64,000 nt of DNA from Acidobacteriota bacterium (GCA_016716905.1 JADJUS010000004.1:62001-126000), one strand, 5' to 3'; positions 53,483-62,760 are shown, numbered from the stretch's first letter. Made by a program: numbers and translations. The notes: generated by a model not told the origin, from the letters alone.

Positions 53483-56230
53483 ATGTCTGCAATGGGTGAA
53501 TGGCTCAATTCTCGAATGCCGGAAAGAGCAGTGAAATCTCAGGATCACGCCGCCACACCGTCGCCGTGGCGCGAGTCGTGGGCGGACTTCCTGTTTGAGT
53601 CACGGCGCGCAGCCGGAAGCAGCGCTCGCGCGGGTGTTGTCCTCGGGTTCCTTGCCGCACTGCTGCGGCTGTCGCTTGCCTCAATCCCCACAGGAGTCCC
53701 GCCGATGCTTAACCTTCGAGACGATTTCAGGCACGCCGCCCGGCGTTTGTGGCGGACTCCGCTGTATGCCGCGTTCGCCGCAGTCACGCTCGCGATCGGT
53801 ATCGCCGCCACCACGTCGCTCTATTCGCTCTTGTATTTCATCGTCTGGCGCCCTGACGCGGTCGTCAATCCGGAACGCATTGTCGAACTGAGGGGCGATA
53901 CGGTGATCGCTGGCCGGGCGGGAGTGCCGGGGCGATTCTCGTGGGCGGACTGGCAGTCACTGACCGAACAGCAACAGAGCTTCAGTCACGTCGCGGGAAT
54001 CCACCGCATCGGTGTCTCGATTCTCAACAACGGAGTCACAGACGTCGCCATGGGCGAAGGTGTGACGGGGGACTATTTCGCGATGGTCGGCGTCGGGCCG
54101 CTCCATGGCCGCGTACTCAACCGCGCGGATAGCGCGCCTGACGCACCGCCGGTCTCGGTGCTGTCGGCCCGCCTCGCGAGAGCCCAGTTCGGGGACGAAG
54201 CTCAGGCGGTGGGCCGCACGGTCAAGATAGGGGGCCAGATCACAGAGATTGTCGGCGTCGTCACCGACAACTTCTTTGGGATTGGGGTCGCGTTCGCTCC
54301 TGCAACGCTTTGGCTACCGCTCGAACAGACTCGCACCCTGTCACCGTCACCAACCCCATCGGCCTACTTCGATCCCGCACGCCGGGACCTGCGCTGGCTC
54401 ACTGTTCGCGGGAGGCTGCGCGACGAGGCCAATCTGCGAATGGCGGCCGAGGAGGTATCGCTCATCGGTCAGCGTGTCGAGGCGGCGTTTCCCAGCATCG
54501 GAGTGTCGGAAGGCCCTCGGAGCGGCAGTCCCGCAGGCCGGTACTGGCGCGCAGAGCCGGTCAGTGCGCGAGAGGCCGACACGTTTTCAAGCCTCGGCGT
54601 CGCGATGATGGTGGGCGTGACGCTCGTACTGTTGATGGTGTGCTCGAACCTGGCCAGTCTGGGGCTGTCAAGAAGCGCGGCACGACAGCCTGAGTTCGCC
54701 GTGCGTCGCGCTCTAGGCGCTTCGCGATGGCGCCTCGTGCGCGAACAACTTGTTGAGTGTTCGCTTGTTGTTGGCCTTGGCGCGGTGCTGGCCTTATGGG
54801 CCACGCGGTGGTTTGTCACCATCTTGCACATGGACGTGCCCATCAGCCGAGGCATGACCCTTTCGCTGCAGCCCGAAGTGACCTGGCCGGTCGTCGCCGC
54901 TGCCGCAGGCGCCTCGATACTCTCGATGATCTTCGTGGGCCTCGGTCCAGCCTGGCGAGCCACGAGCGCGGACATTCGCCCGCTGATAGCCCAGGACGGG
55001 GTAACGACGCGGCCTCGCGTGCGGTCGCAGCACTTGCTCGTAGCCGCCCAGGTGGCTGGTTCGGCAGCGCTGCTGCTGTTGGCGGTCTCAATCATGAACA
55101 CGGTGACGCGGGCGACCCGATCGCCAGGCGTGGACGTCGACCGAATCGCCGTTGCCACGGTCAGTTTCTACCTGAGTCCGCGTGACGGCGTGGAGGCCGA
55201 TCGGCTGCGCGACGACATTCTGCGGCGGGTCCGCCAGTCGCCCGGCGTTGAGAATGTGGCCGCGTCCGTCGGATTGCCATTCGGTACGTTCGTCGATCAG
55301 GGAAGCTTCGCGGCCAGCGACCTGGACCTTGTGAGTCGCGACGGTGGAGAGAATGCGTATCTGGTCTTCGGCACTGCGGGCCTGATGGACACTCTTGGCG
55401 TCCCAATTGTCGCCGGGAGGGCGTTCTCAAACGATGACGTGCGCGAACGACGGCCAGTGATCGTCTTGAGCGAAACCACGGCGCGCGGGGTGTTTGGTTC
55501 CACCGAAGTTGTGGGCCGGCCCGTGTGGTTCAAGCGCAGCACACCGGGCACGCCGGGGAGAGAAGCCCCGCAGCAGTTGATGGTCGTGGGTGTTTCGCGC
55601 GATACCGACACCTTTGTGATGGGTTCCAGCCGGAGGCACTCCGAGGGTTCGGGTGCCGTGTTCATGCCATTCAGCCGGGATGCGCGCGAGCCAATGATCA
55701 TCGTGGCCCGGACAACGGGCGATACTGCGGCGCTTGCAGGAGTCGTTCGTCGCACCATTCGCGAAGTGGATCCCGGGCTCGTCGTGGATACCGCAGGGGC
55801 TGGGTGGGTCGTACTCAGCGGCCCGTTCCTCTTCCTGGGCGCGCTGGGCTGGGCGTCAACCGGGCTCGGCGTGCTGACCTTGGTGCTTGTCATGACCGGA
55901 TTGTTTGGTGTCCTGTCCGCGCTTGTCACTCAGCAGACCCGCGAATTCGGCATCCGCATGGCGTTGGGCGGCACCCCAGGTGACCTGCTGCGGCTCGTGG
56001 TCCGGCAGGGCCTTCGTCCGGCTCGTGACGGACTGATCATCGGCATTGCCATCGGTGTCCTGTCAAGGATCGCGTTGGGTGCGATCCTCCCGTCGGGCCT
56101 GGCGGTCGTCGATGTCTTTGCGTTTGTGGTCGTGCCCGTCGTGATCGTCGCCACCGCCGTGGCGTCAAGCATCATCCCCGCAAGGCGCGCCGCCAGCGTG
56201 GATCCCAATGTGGCGCTCCGGCAGCACTGA
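53483..56230 (+). CDS. ADOP-family ABC permease 2
   Basis: 915 aa. N-terminal extension with an extra hydrophobic helix (SSARAGVVLGFLAALLRLSLA), then NLRDDFRHAARRLWRTPLYAAFAAVTLAIGIAATTSLYSLL and two MacB/FtsX halves. Ends with TREFGIRMALGGTPGDLLRL and PARRAASVDPNVALRQH. ATG 53483 abuts the 33-bp repeat; ATG 53516 is another option. Only distantly similar to ADOP 1. Confidence 0.9.
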   Translation: MSAMGEWLNSRMPERAVKSQDHAATPSPWRESWADFLFESRRAAGSSARAGVVLGFLAALLRLSLASIPTGVPPMLNLRDDFRHAARRLWRTPLYAAFAAVTLAIGIAATTSLYSLLYFIVWRPDAVVNPERIVELRGDTVIAGRAGVPGRFSWADWQSLTEQQQSFSHVAGIHRIGVSILNNGVTDVAMGEGVTGDYFAMVGVGPLHGRVLNRADSAPDAPPVSVLSARLARAQFGDEAQAVGRTVKIGGQITEIVGVVTDNFFGIGVAFAPATLWLPLEQTRTLSPSPTPSAYFDPARRDLRWLTVRGRLRDEANLRMAAEEVSLIGQRVEAAFPSIGVSEGPRSGSPAGRYWRAEPVSAREADTFSSLGVAMMVGVTLVLLMVCSNLASLGLSRSAARQPEFAVRRALGASRWRLVREQLVECSLVVGLGAVLALWATRWFVTILHMDVPISRGMTLSLQPEVTWPVVAAAAGASILSMIFVGLGPAWRATSADIRPLIAQDGVTTRPRVRSQHLLVAAQVAGSAALLLLAVSIMNTVTRATRSPGVDVDRIAVATVSFYLSPRDGVEADRLRDDILRRVRQSPGVENVAASVGLPFGTFVDQGSFAASDLDLVSRDGGENAYLVFGTAGLMDTLGVPIVAGRAFSNDDVRERRPVIVLSETTARGVFGSTEVVGRPVWFKRSTPGTPGREAPQQLMVVGVSRDTDTFVMGSSRRHSEGSGAVFMPFSRDAREPMIIVARTTGDTAALAGVVRRTIREVDPGLVVDTAGAGWVVLSGPFLFLGALGWASTGLGVLTLVLVMTGLFGVLSALVTQQTREFGIRMALGGTPGDLLRLVVRQGLRPARDGLIIGIAIGVLSRIALGAILPSGLAVVDVFAFVVVPVVIVATAVASSIIPARRAASVDPNVALRQH

Positions 56231-56234
56231 CATC

Positions 56235-56280
56235 GTCCAGGGTCCAGGGTCCAGGGTCCAGCGTCCAGCGTCCGGGGTCC
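56235..56280 (+). repeat. GTCCAGG-type 7-mer array
   Basis: Six 7-bp units starting 4 nt after the ADOP 2 stop. Confidence 0.8.
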
Positions 56281-56420
56281 CCATTCAATCCCTCAATCGC
56301 TCAATTACACAATCCCAGAATCCCGCAATCCACCAATCCGTCAATTTCCGATCAGCAATCCGAAATCCGCTATCAGCAATCCCGATCCTCAATCGCTCAA
56401 TCCTCAACCCTCAATAGCGA
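56281..56420 (+). repeat. Degenerate CAATCC/TCAATC tract
   Basis: About 140 bp of irregular AATC-containing words (CAATCCCTCAATCGCTCAAT and similar), far more AT-rich than its surroundings. No open frame of note. It directly precedes the OsmC gene and may hold its promoter. Confidence 0.7.
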
Positions 56421-56432
56421 TAAGATCTGCCA

Positions 56433-56828
56433 ATGTCTTCCCTCTCGCTCGACTGGAAAGGTGATCTCACGTTCGTCAACAGTCCCGGTTCGCCGGCCAT
56501 CCATCTGGAAAGCAGCACGCCGGGTGTGTCATCCCCGGTTCACGCCCTGGCGTACGCCGCGATGGCGTGTATGGCCATGGATCTGGTGCACATCCTCAAG
56601 AAGGGGCGCCACGAGTTGAAGGGGCTGTCGGTGCATTTCGACGGCGAGCGCGCCGCCGACTACCCGAAGCGTTACACCGCCATGCACCTGCGGTTTGATG
56701 TCACAGGCGACATTCCCGAAGACGCCGTCGAGCGCGCCCTGGCGCTCTCGCACGAGAAGTACTGCTCGGTGTCCAATTCCATCCGCGCCGACATCGACTT
56801 CAAGACTTCGTTCACGGTTACGAAATAA
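56433..56828 (+). CDS. OsmC-family peroxiredoxin-like protein
   Basis: 131 aa. The two redox cysteines are C46 (YAAMACMAMDLV) and C111 (EKYCSVSNSI). The family reduces organic hydroperoxides or acts in osmotic stress. Cytoplasmic. Palindrome P4 begins on the base right after its TAA. Confidence 0.9.
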   Translation: MSSLSLDWKGDLTFVNSPGSPAIHLESSTPGVSSPVHALAYAAMACMAMDLVHILKKGRHELKGLSVHFDGERAADYPKRYTAMHLRFDVTGDIPEDAVERALALSHEKYCSVSNSIRADIDFKTSFTVTK

Positions 56829-56956
56829 GGGGACGGGTGTCGATTGGTGGAAAAGTCGCGGAAAACGACCTCTGAGGTAGTTTTCGCTGAAATCGAAACG
56901 AAAACTACCTCAGAGGTCGTTTTTCAGGACTTTTCCACCGATCGACACCCGTCCCC
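56829..56956. repeat. Long palindrome P4: 58-bp arms, 12-nt loop
   Basis: Arms 56829-56886 and 56899-56956 pair at 54 of 58 positions around CTGAAATCGAAA. Inner module (AACGACCTCTGAGGTAGTTT) as in P2; outer module (GGGGACGGGTGT) as in P1. The mismatches cluster in the middle of the arms. Confidence 0.93.
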
Positions 56957-58013
56957 CTCGCCCACCCCGCGTCGCCCGTACATCGACTGGCTTCGCGGCG
57001 TGGCCGTGTTGTTCATGATCGAGTGGCACGTGGTGGATGCGTGGAGCACCGATGCCTCACGACAAGGCGGCGTGTTCACGGCGCTGGCGCTCATCGGCGG
57101 CACGGCCGCGCCGCTGTTCCTGTTTCTCGCCGGCCTGGCCATTCCGTTTGCCGCCGCGTCGCAGCAGCGAAAAGGGAAGTCGCTGCGTGACGCCGCCTGG
57201 GCGCTGCAGAAACGCGGCTGGCAGGTCTTCCTGTTCGCGCACATCTTCCGGCTGCAGTCGTTCCTCGGCAATCCCTGGGCGCGCGTGGACAGCATCTTCA
57301 AGCCCGACATCCTCAACATCCTCGGCCTTGGCATGGTCGTCACCGCATGGTGCTGGGGACGCAGTGACGCGCTGAAACGGCGCGTGGCCTGGCTGTTGGT
57401 GCCGGCATTCATCCTGGTCGTGATCACGCCGCTCTCACGAGTCTGGTGGTGGCCCACCTTGCTGCACCCGCGGCTCGAGGCCTACATCAGGCCCAACGGC
57501 GGATGGGGCCAGTTCGCGCTCTTTCCCTGGTTGGCGTTTGTCCTGGTCGGCTGCGCGGTTGGCGTCTGGATCGCCCGCTCACGTCCTGCCGCCGACGAAC
57601 GCCGCTTCCACGGCCAACTCGCTCAGGCCGGCGCCGCCATCGTCATCGTCGGCACCATCGCGGCGTTTGTGCCGTCGCCATTCAACTCCAGTTTCTGGAC
57701 CACCTCGCTGTCCTTCTTCCTCATCAGGACCGGGGTGATGACGATGGCGTTGTCGGGAGCGTGGTGGTGGATGTCACGAGCGAACGCACACCGGTGGAGT
57801 CCGGTGGTGCTGTTCGGGCAGACGTCGCTCTTCGTCTACTGGGTGCACGTGGAGTTGGCGTACGGCATGTTCAGCGCCGCCTGGAAGCGATCGCTGACGC
57901 TCGGCGAAACGGCGCTCGCCTATCTCGCGTTCACCGCGCTCATGCTGGTGGCGGCGCGATGGTGGGCGAAGCGCACCGAGCGGCCCTGGATACCGGAGCA
58001 CCTGCGGGCTTAA
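56844..58013 (+). CDS. HGSNAT/YeiB-like polytopic membrane protein (DUF1624 type)
   Basis: 389 aa from TTG 56844 (GTG 56847 next). About nine membrane helices. RRPYIDWLRGVAVLFMIEWHVVDAW with His in the first helix is typical of heparan-alpha-glucosaminide N-acetyltransferase-like and YeiB proteins. The first ~37 residues (KTTSEVVF twice) are pure palindrome P4 translation and surely not part of the ancestral protein. No normal start lies between the palindrome and the first helix, so the palindrome may provide the start. Confidence 0.8.
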   Translation: MVEKSRKTTSEVVFAEIETKTTSEVVFQDFSTDRHPSPSPTPRRPYIDWLRGVAVLFMIEWHVVDAWSTDASRQGGVFTALALIGGTAAPLFLFLAGLAIPFAAASQQRKGKSLRDAAWALQKRGWQVFLFAHIFRLQSFLGNPWARVDSIFKPDILNILGLGMVVTAWCWGRSDALKRRVAWLLVPAFILVVITPLSRVWWWPTLLHPRLEAYIRPNGGWGQFALFPWLAFVLVGCAVGVWIARSRPAADERRFHGQLAQAGAAIVIVGTIAAFVPSPFNSSFWTTSLSFFLIRTGVMTMALSGAWWWMSRANAHRWSPVVLFGQTSLFVYWVHVELAYGMFSAAWKRSLTLGETALAYLAFTALMLVAARWWAKRTERPWIPEHLRA

Positions 58014-58014
58014 C

Positions 58015-58142
58015 GTCCAGGGTCCAGAGTCCAAGGTCCAGGGTTCGCGGAGCTGCTTCGCAGGGCTTTCTTGGAAAAAGCCCCGGCACCGCAAGGTGCC
58101 GGCTCAATGAACTCTGGACCCTGGACTCTGGACCCTGGACTC
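58015..58142. repeat. Facing 7-mer arrays around a GNRA hairpin
   Basis: GTCCAGG units (58015-58042) and inverted GGACCCT/GGACTCT units (58112-58142) surround CCGGCACC-GCAA-GGTGCCGG (58083-58102), a perfect 8-bp stem with a GCAA loop. It separates two convergent genes, touching the stop of the M14 gene. Confidence 0.8.
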
Positions 58143-61135
58143 TACCGATCGTTCCAGTTCACGATCGAGTTGAACACCATGTTGAACTCGCCGTGGTTCT
58201 GCCACCGGTAGATCGGGTTGTTGGCAAACAGGAGCACGCGGCCTTTGCCGTTGCGTGCGCCGGGCACGTCAACCGCGATGGCTTTCTGCGAGAGCACATC
58301 CGCACCGGTCATCAAGCCGGAGATGACGGACGAGTCGCCGCCGACGTAACGGGCGAGGACGTTTTCCTGATCCGACATGCCCACGCGCAGGAACGGACCG
58401 CTCACGTACTTCACGCCGAAGTTCTTGTTGCCGTAGCCGTAGAACACCGGATGGTCGGGCTTTGAGATCTCGGCCTGCACGAGCGGGCGCTGCGCCGTGA
58501 TGCCGGCCACCTGATCGGTATCCACGGTGCGCGCGAAGCCGAACTCGATCGGGAACCGCACCGCGTTGTGCGCGGCGATGAGCGTGCCGCCGCCTTCGAG
58601 GAAGGCCGCGAACGCATCCACGCCCACCTGGCCGAAGCCGCCCGTGATGTCGGGGGATTCGCCGTACATCCCGAGGAACTTGTACTTGTCGGTCTTCATG
58701 TACGGCACAGGCCGCGCGCTGGGTGCCTGCATCACCGATTGCCGGTTAATGCCCTGGTACGCCATGACGATCACGTCGTAGTCGGCCTTCAGGTTGCCCT
58801 TCATCACGCGTTCTTTGTAGATGAGGTCGAAGGGAATGCCGAACTGGTCAAACGCGTGCCGGTACCAGCCCAGTTCCTGCGTGCCGCCCCACTGCGAGTA
58901 GATGGCCACACGCGGCACGTCTGCGTCGTGCGTCGCCACGGTCGGGATGGACGCCAGCGTGGCAGCCGTGAGGCCGAACTTCTCCACCGCAGCGCGCACG
59001 GCCGCGATGTCGGAGGGCGTCGACACGATGAACGAGCCGGCAGGGAAGTCCATGCCCGATGCCGTGAAGCTGGCCTTGGCCACCTTCATCGGCACGTTGC
59101 GCACCGCGTAACGGAACGACACCATGTTGTTCGAACCCAGGTGCGCCACCGCGATGCCGGCCGTTCCGGTGCCGATGATGCGGGCCGCGTGCGTGGACGT
59201 CTTGACCACCTTCGTCCCCACCTCCAGCACGTCCTTGTTGTTGATCTCGCGGATATCCACACCCATCGCCGGGCCCATCGTCCACCCCGAGTCGTCGTAG
59301 GTGGAGAGGCGCTCGTCGGGATAGTCCTGCTTCTCGAAGAGGTTCTTCGCAAGGTTCCAGTAGGGCTGGCCGGCCTTCACGAGGTACGAACCTGCGGGGA
59401 AGGTCTCTTCGCCGAGCTTGAACTCCGCCGTGGCCTGGCTCACTTCGATGCCCTGGATGCCCATGATGCGGATGAGTTCGGCCACGCGCGTCATGTCGCG
59501 CTGCACGGGAATCACATACGCGTGGGGCGGATTGTCGAGGCCGCGCCGGATGGAATTGCGTGTCTTCATGTAGAAGTTCTCGACCACGAGGTTCGGGAAC
59601 ATCGACGTGAGCTGCAGGGCCGAGAGCACGCCCGTCTGCATGTAGTTCGCGTTGTTGCGACGCGTGAAGTTGGCCACGGCATCCGGCGGCACTGGCAGGC
59701 CGCGATACCACTCGCGCGGCTGACCGCCGCCGCGACCTGTCGGCACGCCGCCCGCGCGACCGCCTCCTGCCGCCGCGCCTGCGCCCGGGCCGGCGCCACG
59801 CCCGGCACCAGCCGGGGCGCCTCGGCCCGCGCCCTGGCCCGCACCCAGCGCCGCATCAGGCGCACCGGCGCCACGACCGCCGCCTCGTCCCGCACCGCGG
59901 CCGCCACCGGCGCCTGCCGCGGCAGGCGGCGCTGCGCCACCTGCAGCAGGAGCCGTTCCAGCCGCCGCCGGCGCACCGGGCGTCGGAAGGTCACGGCCCG
60001 ACTGCGTCTCGTACATTTTCATCAGGCCGTTGTGGTTGTAGGCCAGCGAGCCGAGGTACCCCGGCGACCAGCCGTCCATGAATGCGTGCGTGTAGACGCC
60101 CGGCATGCCGTACTTGGTCATCTGCGCCATCTCGAAGTTCGAGAAGAAGGGCAGTTCCGAGAAGAGGATGGGGTCCAGGTTCGGGTTCTGGGGCGGGCCG
60201 CCGCTGTAGGTATAGAGCAGCGTCAGCGACTCGTGCAGGTCGTGCATGATCGGCGGGTGGGCGGTGAAGTACCAGTCGCCCAGGCCGCGCATCTGCATCT
60301 GCGAGAGGTTAATGTCGCGGTTGTTGTCGTGATAGACGTACTTGCCCCAGTAGGGGACGCCCGCGCCCCCGCCGCGCCCACCGCCGCCCACGGCGCCCGG
60401 CTGACCGGCCGCTGCGGCCGCAGTCTCATCAAGGCCTTTGTAGAACCAGTCGATGTTGCGGTCGCGCCCGTCGGCATCGGCCACCGGGGTGACCGACACG
60501 ATCACGTTGTTGCGGATCTGCGAGATGAGCGGCGAGGTTTCCACCGCCAGCCGATACACCAGCTCCATCAGCATCTCTGGGGGGCCGAGTTCGCCCGAGT
60601 GCAGACCGCCCATCAGGTGGTAGTGCGGCTTGGTGGTGGCAATGAGGTTCTTGATCTGCGGGTCGCTCAGGCCGCGGGGATCCGCCAGCTTGGCCAGGTT
60701 GTCGCGGTTGCCCTGCAGGCCCTTGATGTTGGCGTCTGAGGAGACCCAGACCACCACCAGCTCCCGGCCCTCGTCCGACTTCCCGATGGATTCAATCCGC
60801 ACCCGGGGCGTGGCTGCGGCCAACGCCCGGTAATACTTGAGGATGTCTTCGTAGTAGGTGAGCTTCCCGGGGGCTCCGATGTGATACCCCAGCACATCCT
60901 TGGGGGTGGGGATGCCCGGCACCTTCGGCAGGTGGTCCACCAGCGGACTGCCGTAAATGGGATTTCCCGTCCATTCCTTGTAGAGTTTCGCGAATTCTTC
61001 GTCCTGGGCCTGTTTCGGGTCCCGGGTCTCGGTCACCGATTGCTGGGCCGGGGCCGTAGCCACCGCCAGGACAAATACTGCCAGGCCGACGGCCGACATC
61101 CACCAACTTCGGTGGGAAACTCCAGCGATTCTCAT
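58142..61135 (-). CDS. Secreted M14 family zinc carboxypeptidase
   Basis: 997 aa from ATG 61135, preceded by AAGGAG at 7 nt. Signal peptide ends APAQQ. Zinc site H179-x2-E182 (GGLHSGELGPPE), third ligand probably in IMHDLHES. A Gly/Ala/Arg-rich low-complexity stretch (about residues 405-500) interrupts the domain. The C-terminal ~400 residues include a class I glutamine amidotransferase-like region (DVIVMAYQGIN, GTLIAAHNAVRFP). The open frame continues upstream to 62440, but that part is antisense to the DGQHR gene. Confidence 0.92.
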   Translation of the reverse strand: MRIAGVSHRSWWMSAVGLAVFVLAVATAPAQQSVTETRDPKQAQDEEFAKLYKEWTGNPIYGSPLVDHLPKVPGIPTPKDVLGYHIGAPGKLTYYEDILKYYRALAAATPRVRIESIGKSDEGRELVVVWVSSDANIKGLQGNRDNLAKLADPRGLSDPQIKNLIATTKPHYHLMGGLHSGELGPPEMLMELVYRLAVETSPLISQIRNNVIVSVTPVADADGRDRNIDWFYKGLDETAAAAAGQPGAVGGGGRGGGAGVPYWGKYVYHDNNRDINLSQMQMRGLGDWYFTAHPPIMHDLHESLTLLYTYSGGPPQNPNLDPILFSELPFFSNFEMAQMTKYGMPGVYTHAFMDGWSPGYLGSLAYNHNGLMKMYETQSGRDLPTPGAPAAAGTAPAAGGAAPPAAAGAGGGRGAGRGGGRGAGAPDAALGAGQGAGRGAPAGAGRGAGPGAGAAAGGGRAGGVPTGRGGGQPREWYRGLPVPPDAVANFTRRNNANYMQTGVLSALQLTSMFPNLVVENFYMKTRNSIRRGLDNPPHAYVIPVQRDMTRVAELIRIMGIQGIEVSQATAEFKLGEETFPAGSYLVKAGQPYWNLAKNLFEKQDYPDERLSTYDDSGWTMGPAMGVDIREINNKDVLEVGTKVVKTSTHAARIIGTGTAGIAVAHLGSNNMVSFRYAVRNVPMKVAKASFTASGMDFPAGSFIVSTPSDIAAVRAAVEKFGLTAATLASIPTVATHDADVPRVAIYSQWGGTQELGWYRHAFDQFGIPFDLIYKERVMKGNLKADYDVIVMAYQGINRQSVMQAPSARPVPYMKTDKYKFLGMYGESPDITGGFGQVGVDAFAAFLEGGGTLIAAHNAVRFPIEFGFARTVDTDQVAGITAQRPLVQAEISKPDHPVFYGYGNKNFGVKYVSGPFLRVGMSDQENVLARYVGGDSSVISGLMTGADVLSQKAIAVDVPGARNGKGRVLLFANNPIYRWQNHGEFNMVFNSIVNWNDR

Positions 61136-61189
61136 CGGTAACTCCTTCAAGGCTTGAGATTCTACAGGCCGCAACCTACAATCGCGCCT

Positions 61190-62317
61190 ATGATTTCCGT
61201 CGCCGCACTCCGGATGCAGCAATTTGGCGTCCAATTCTATCAGGCTTCGCTGACCGCGAAGGACATCGACAAGCTCGTACGCTTCGAGGTCCTGAGCTAT
61301 GGCGATCAGGGCGCATCGGGCGTCCGCGGAAACGCCAGGCAGTCCAAGGTCCGGTGGGACTTTCTGGAGCGCCGAATCGCCTCGAGCGACAAGGCCTACC
61401 AGCGCCAAATCATCCGGAAGAAGATCGACGAGCTGGTGGGGTACTACGACCAGTGCCGCCAGGCACGCGACCTTCCGTCCATCCCAGGCGCCGTCATCAT
61501 CTCGTGCGACGAGGCGCTCAAGTTCGACGCCATGCCGGGCGAACCGTCGCTGGGCATCCTCAAGGTGCCTGAGCGCGAAGGCATTCTGCGCGCGATCGAC
61601 GGCCAGCATCGCCTGCTCGCGCTCCACGCGGGCATCGAGCACTTTGGCGACGAGTCCTTCACGGTGCCGGCGATCATCTTTGACCGTCTCCCCGAAGACC
61701 ACGTCGTCCAGATGTTTGTCACGATCAACGCGAAACACACGCGACTCAACCCGTCGCACCTGGTGGCGCTTTCGGGGCGGCAGCTGTATCGCGATGAAAA
61801 CCTCGCGGCCGCGCACGATGTGGTTCGCGCACTCAGCGAGCGGGAAGACTCGCCGCTGTTTGGTGAGATCAAGTTGCTGGGTGTGGGACATGGACGCGTG
61901 GCCCAGGCGCCGCTGGCGCAGGAACTCAAGAAGTTGTTCGGCGCTGAAGCGTTTGGCTCGGTCAAGAAGACCAATGAGTTCCGCGACGAAGCGACGCGCT
62001 TCTTTGTGAACTACTTCAAGCAGGTGGCCGTCGTGTTTGGCGCCGCCTGGAACGGCCGCAAGTACAGCATCAAGTCGGCCTCGGCGCTGCGCGCCTTCAT
62101 CAGGCTTGCGCCAGATATCGTCAGGCACCTGGACCAGCAGCACGCCGACCTCGCGGACTTCCGCGCCATCGGCCGCATCATCGCCCCTTGGGGCCGCCGC
62201 ATCGGCGACCTCCGGTTCGAAACCGACGGCGCCTGGAAGCGCTCGGGCTCGACAGTCGATCAGCTCGTGAAGGAACTCCGCCTCGCCCTGCAATATCCCG
62301 AAGGGTCTATCGGGTAG
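61190..62317 (+). CDS. DGQHR-domain protein (DndB-related)
   Basis: 375 aa from ATG 61190. The signature GILRAIDGQHRLLAL places DGQHR at residues 137-141; MFVTINAKHTRLNPSHLVALS is typical of the family. DGQHR proteins include DndB, the regulator of DNA phosphorothioation, and stand-alone members linked to DNA modification or defence. No dnd, pbe or dpd gene is seen in the window. Divergent from the M14 gene (54-nt gap). Confidence 0.85.
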   Translation: MISVAALRMQQFGVQFYQASLTAKDIDKLVRFEVLSYGDQGASGVRGNARQSKVRWDFLERRIASSDKAYQRQIIRKKIDELVGYYDQCRQARDLPSIPGAVIISCDEALKFDAMPGEPSLGILKVPEREGILRAIDGQHRLLALHAGIEHFGDESFTVPAIIFDRLPEDHVVQMFVTINAKHTRLNPSHLVALSGRQLYRDENLAAAHDVVRALSEREDSPLFGEIKLLGVGHGRVAQAPLAQELKKLFGAEAFGSVKKTNEFRDEATRFFVNYFKQVAVVFGAAWNGRKYSIKSASALRAFIRLAPDIVRHLDQQHADLADFRAIGRIIAPWGRRIGDLRFETDGAWKRSGSTVDQLVKELRLALQYPEGSIG

Positions 62318-62373
62318 GGCCAGGACGTCGGGTGGGGGAAGGGTGTCCGGGGGGCCTCCTGATAGCGGCGATC

Positions 62374-62760
62374 CTACCCTTCCGTCTCGCGTCGAGTCAG
62401 TGCGCTTGCCCGTAGATGCACCCCGCGCGGGCTCGGCCACGACTGCACTTCCTGCTTCAACGCGTCCAGCCGCTTCCAGTGCTCGGTCAGAGCCTTCCGG
62501 CCCGTCACCGTAATCCGGACCGTTGTCTGAGGATATTTGCTGAGGAAGGCCTTGGCGAGCGTGACGAGGCCTGCCTCCTCGAGTTTGGCCAGGTGCTGCG
62601 AGAGATTGCCGGGCTGCAGGCCTGTCAGGCGCTGGAGAAACACGAAGTCCGCTGATTCACACGCCGAGAGCGCAGTGAGCACGGCGAGCCGGGCCGGCTC
62701 GTGCACCAACTTGTCCGCGGCCACCAGCCGTTCGAACGGCGCGTCTTTAGACGTGGGCAT
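62374..62760 (-). CDS. Winged-helix transcriptional regulator (HTH_34/MarR-like)
   Basis: 128 aa from ATG 62760. HEPARLAVLTALSACESADFVFLQRLTGLQPGNLSQHLAKLEEAGLVTLAK is the family HTH. Overlaps its membrane partner by 14 nt. The operon has a 15-bp palindrome just upstream, a likely autoregulatory site. Confidence 0.88.
   Translation of the reverse strand: MPTSKDAPFERLVAADKLVHEPARLAVLTALSACESADFVFLQRLTGLQPGNLSQHLAKLEEAGLVTLAKAFLSKYPQTTVRITVTGRKALTEHWKRLDALKQEVQSWPSPRGVHLRASALTRRETEG

Noticed and set aside
61136..62440. A long minus-strand frame that would extend the M14 peptidase by about 435 residues
   Set aside because: It is antisense to the DGQHR gene, has no known domain, and a clean ribosome site and signal peptide start at 61135.
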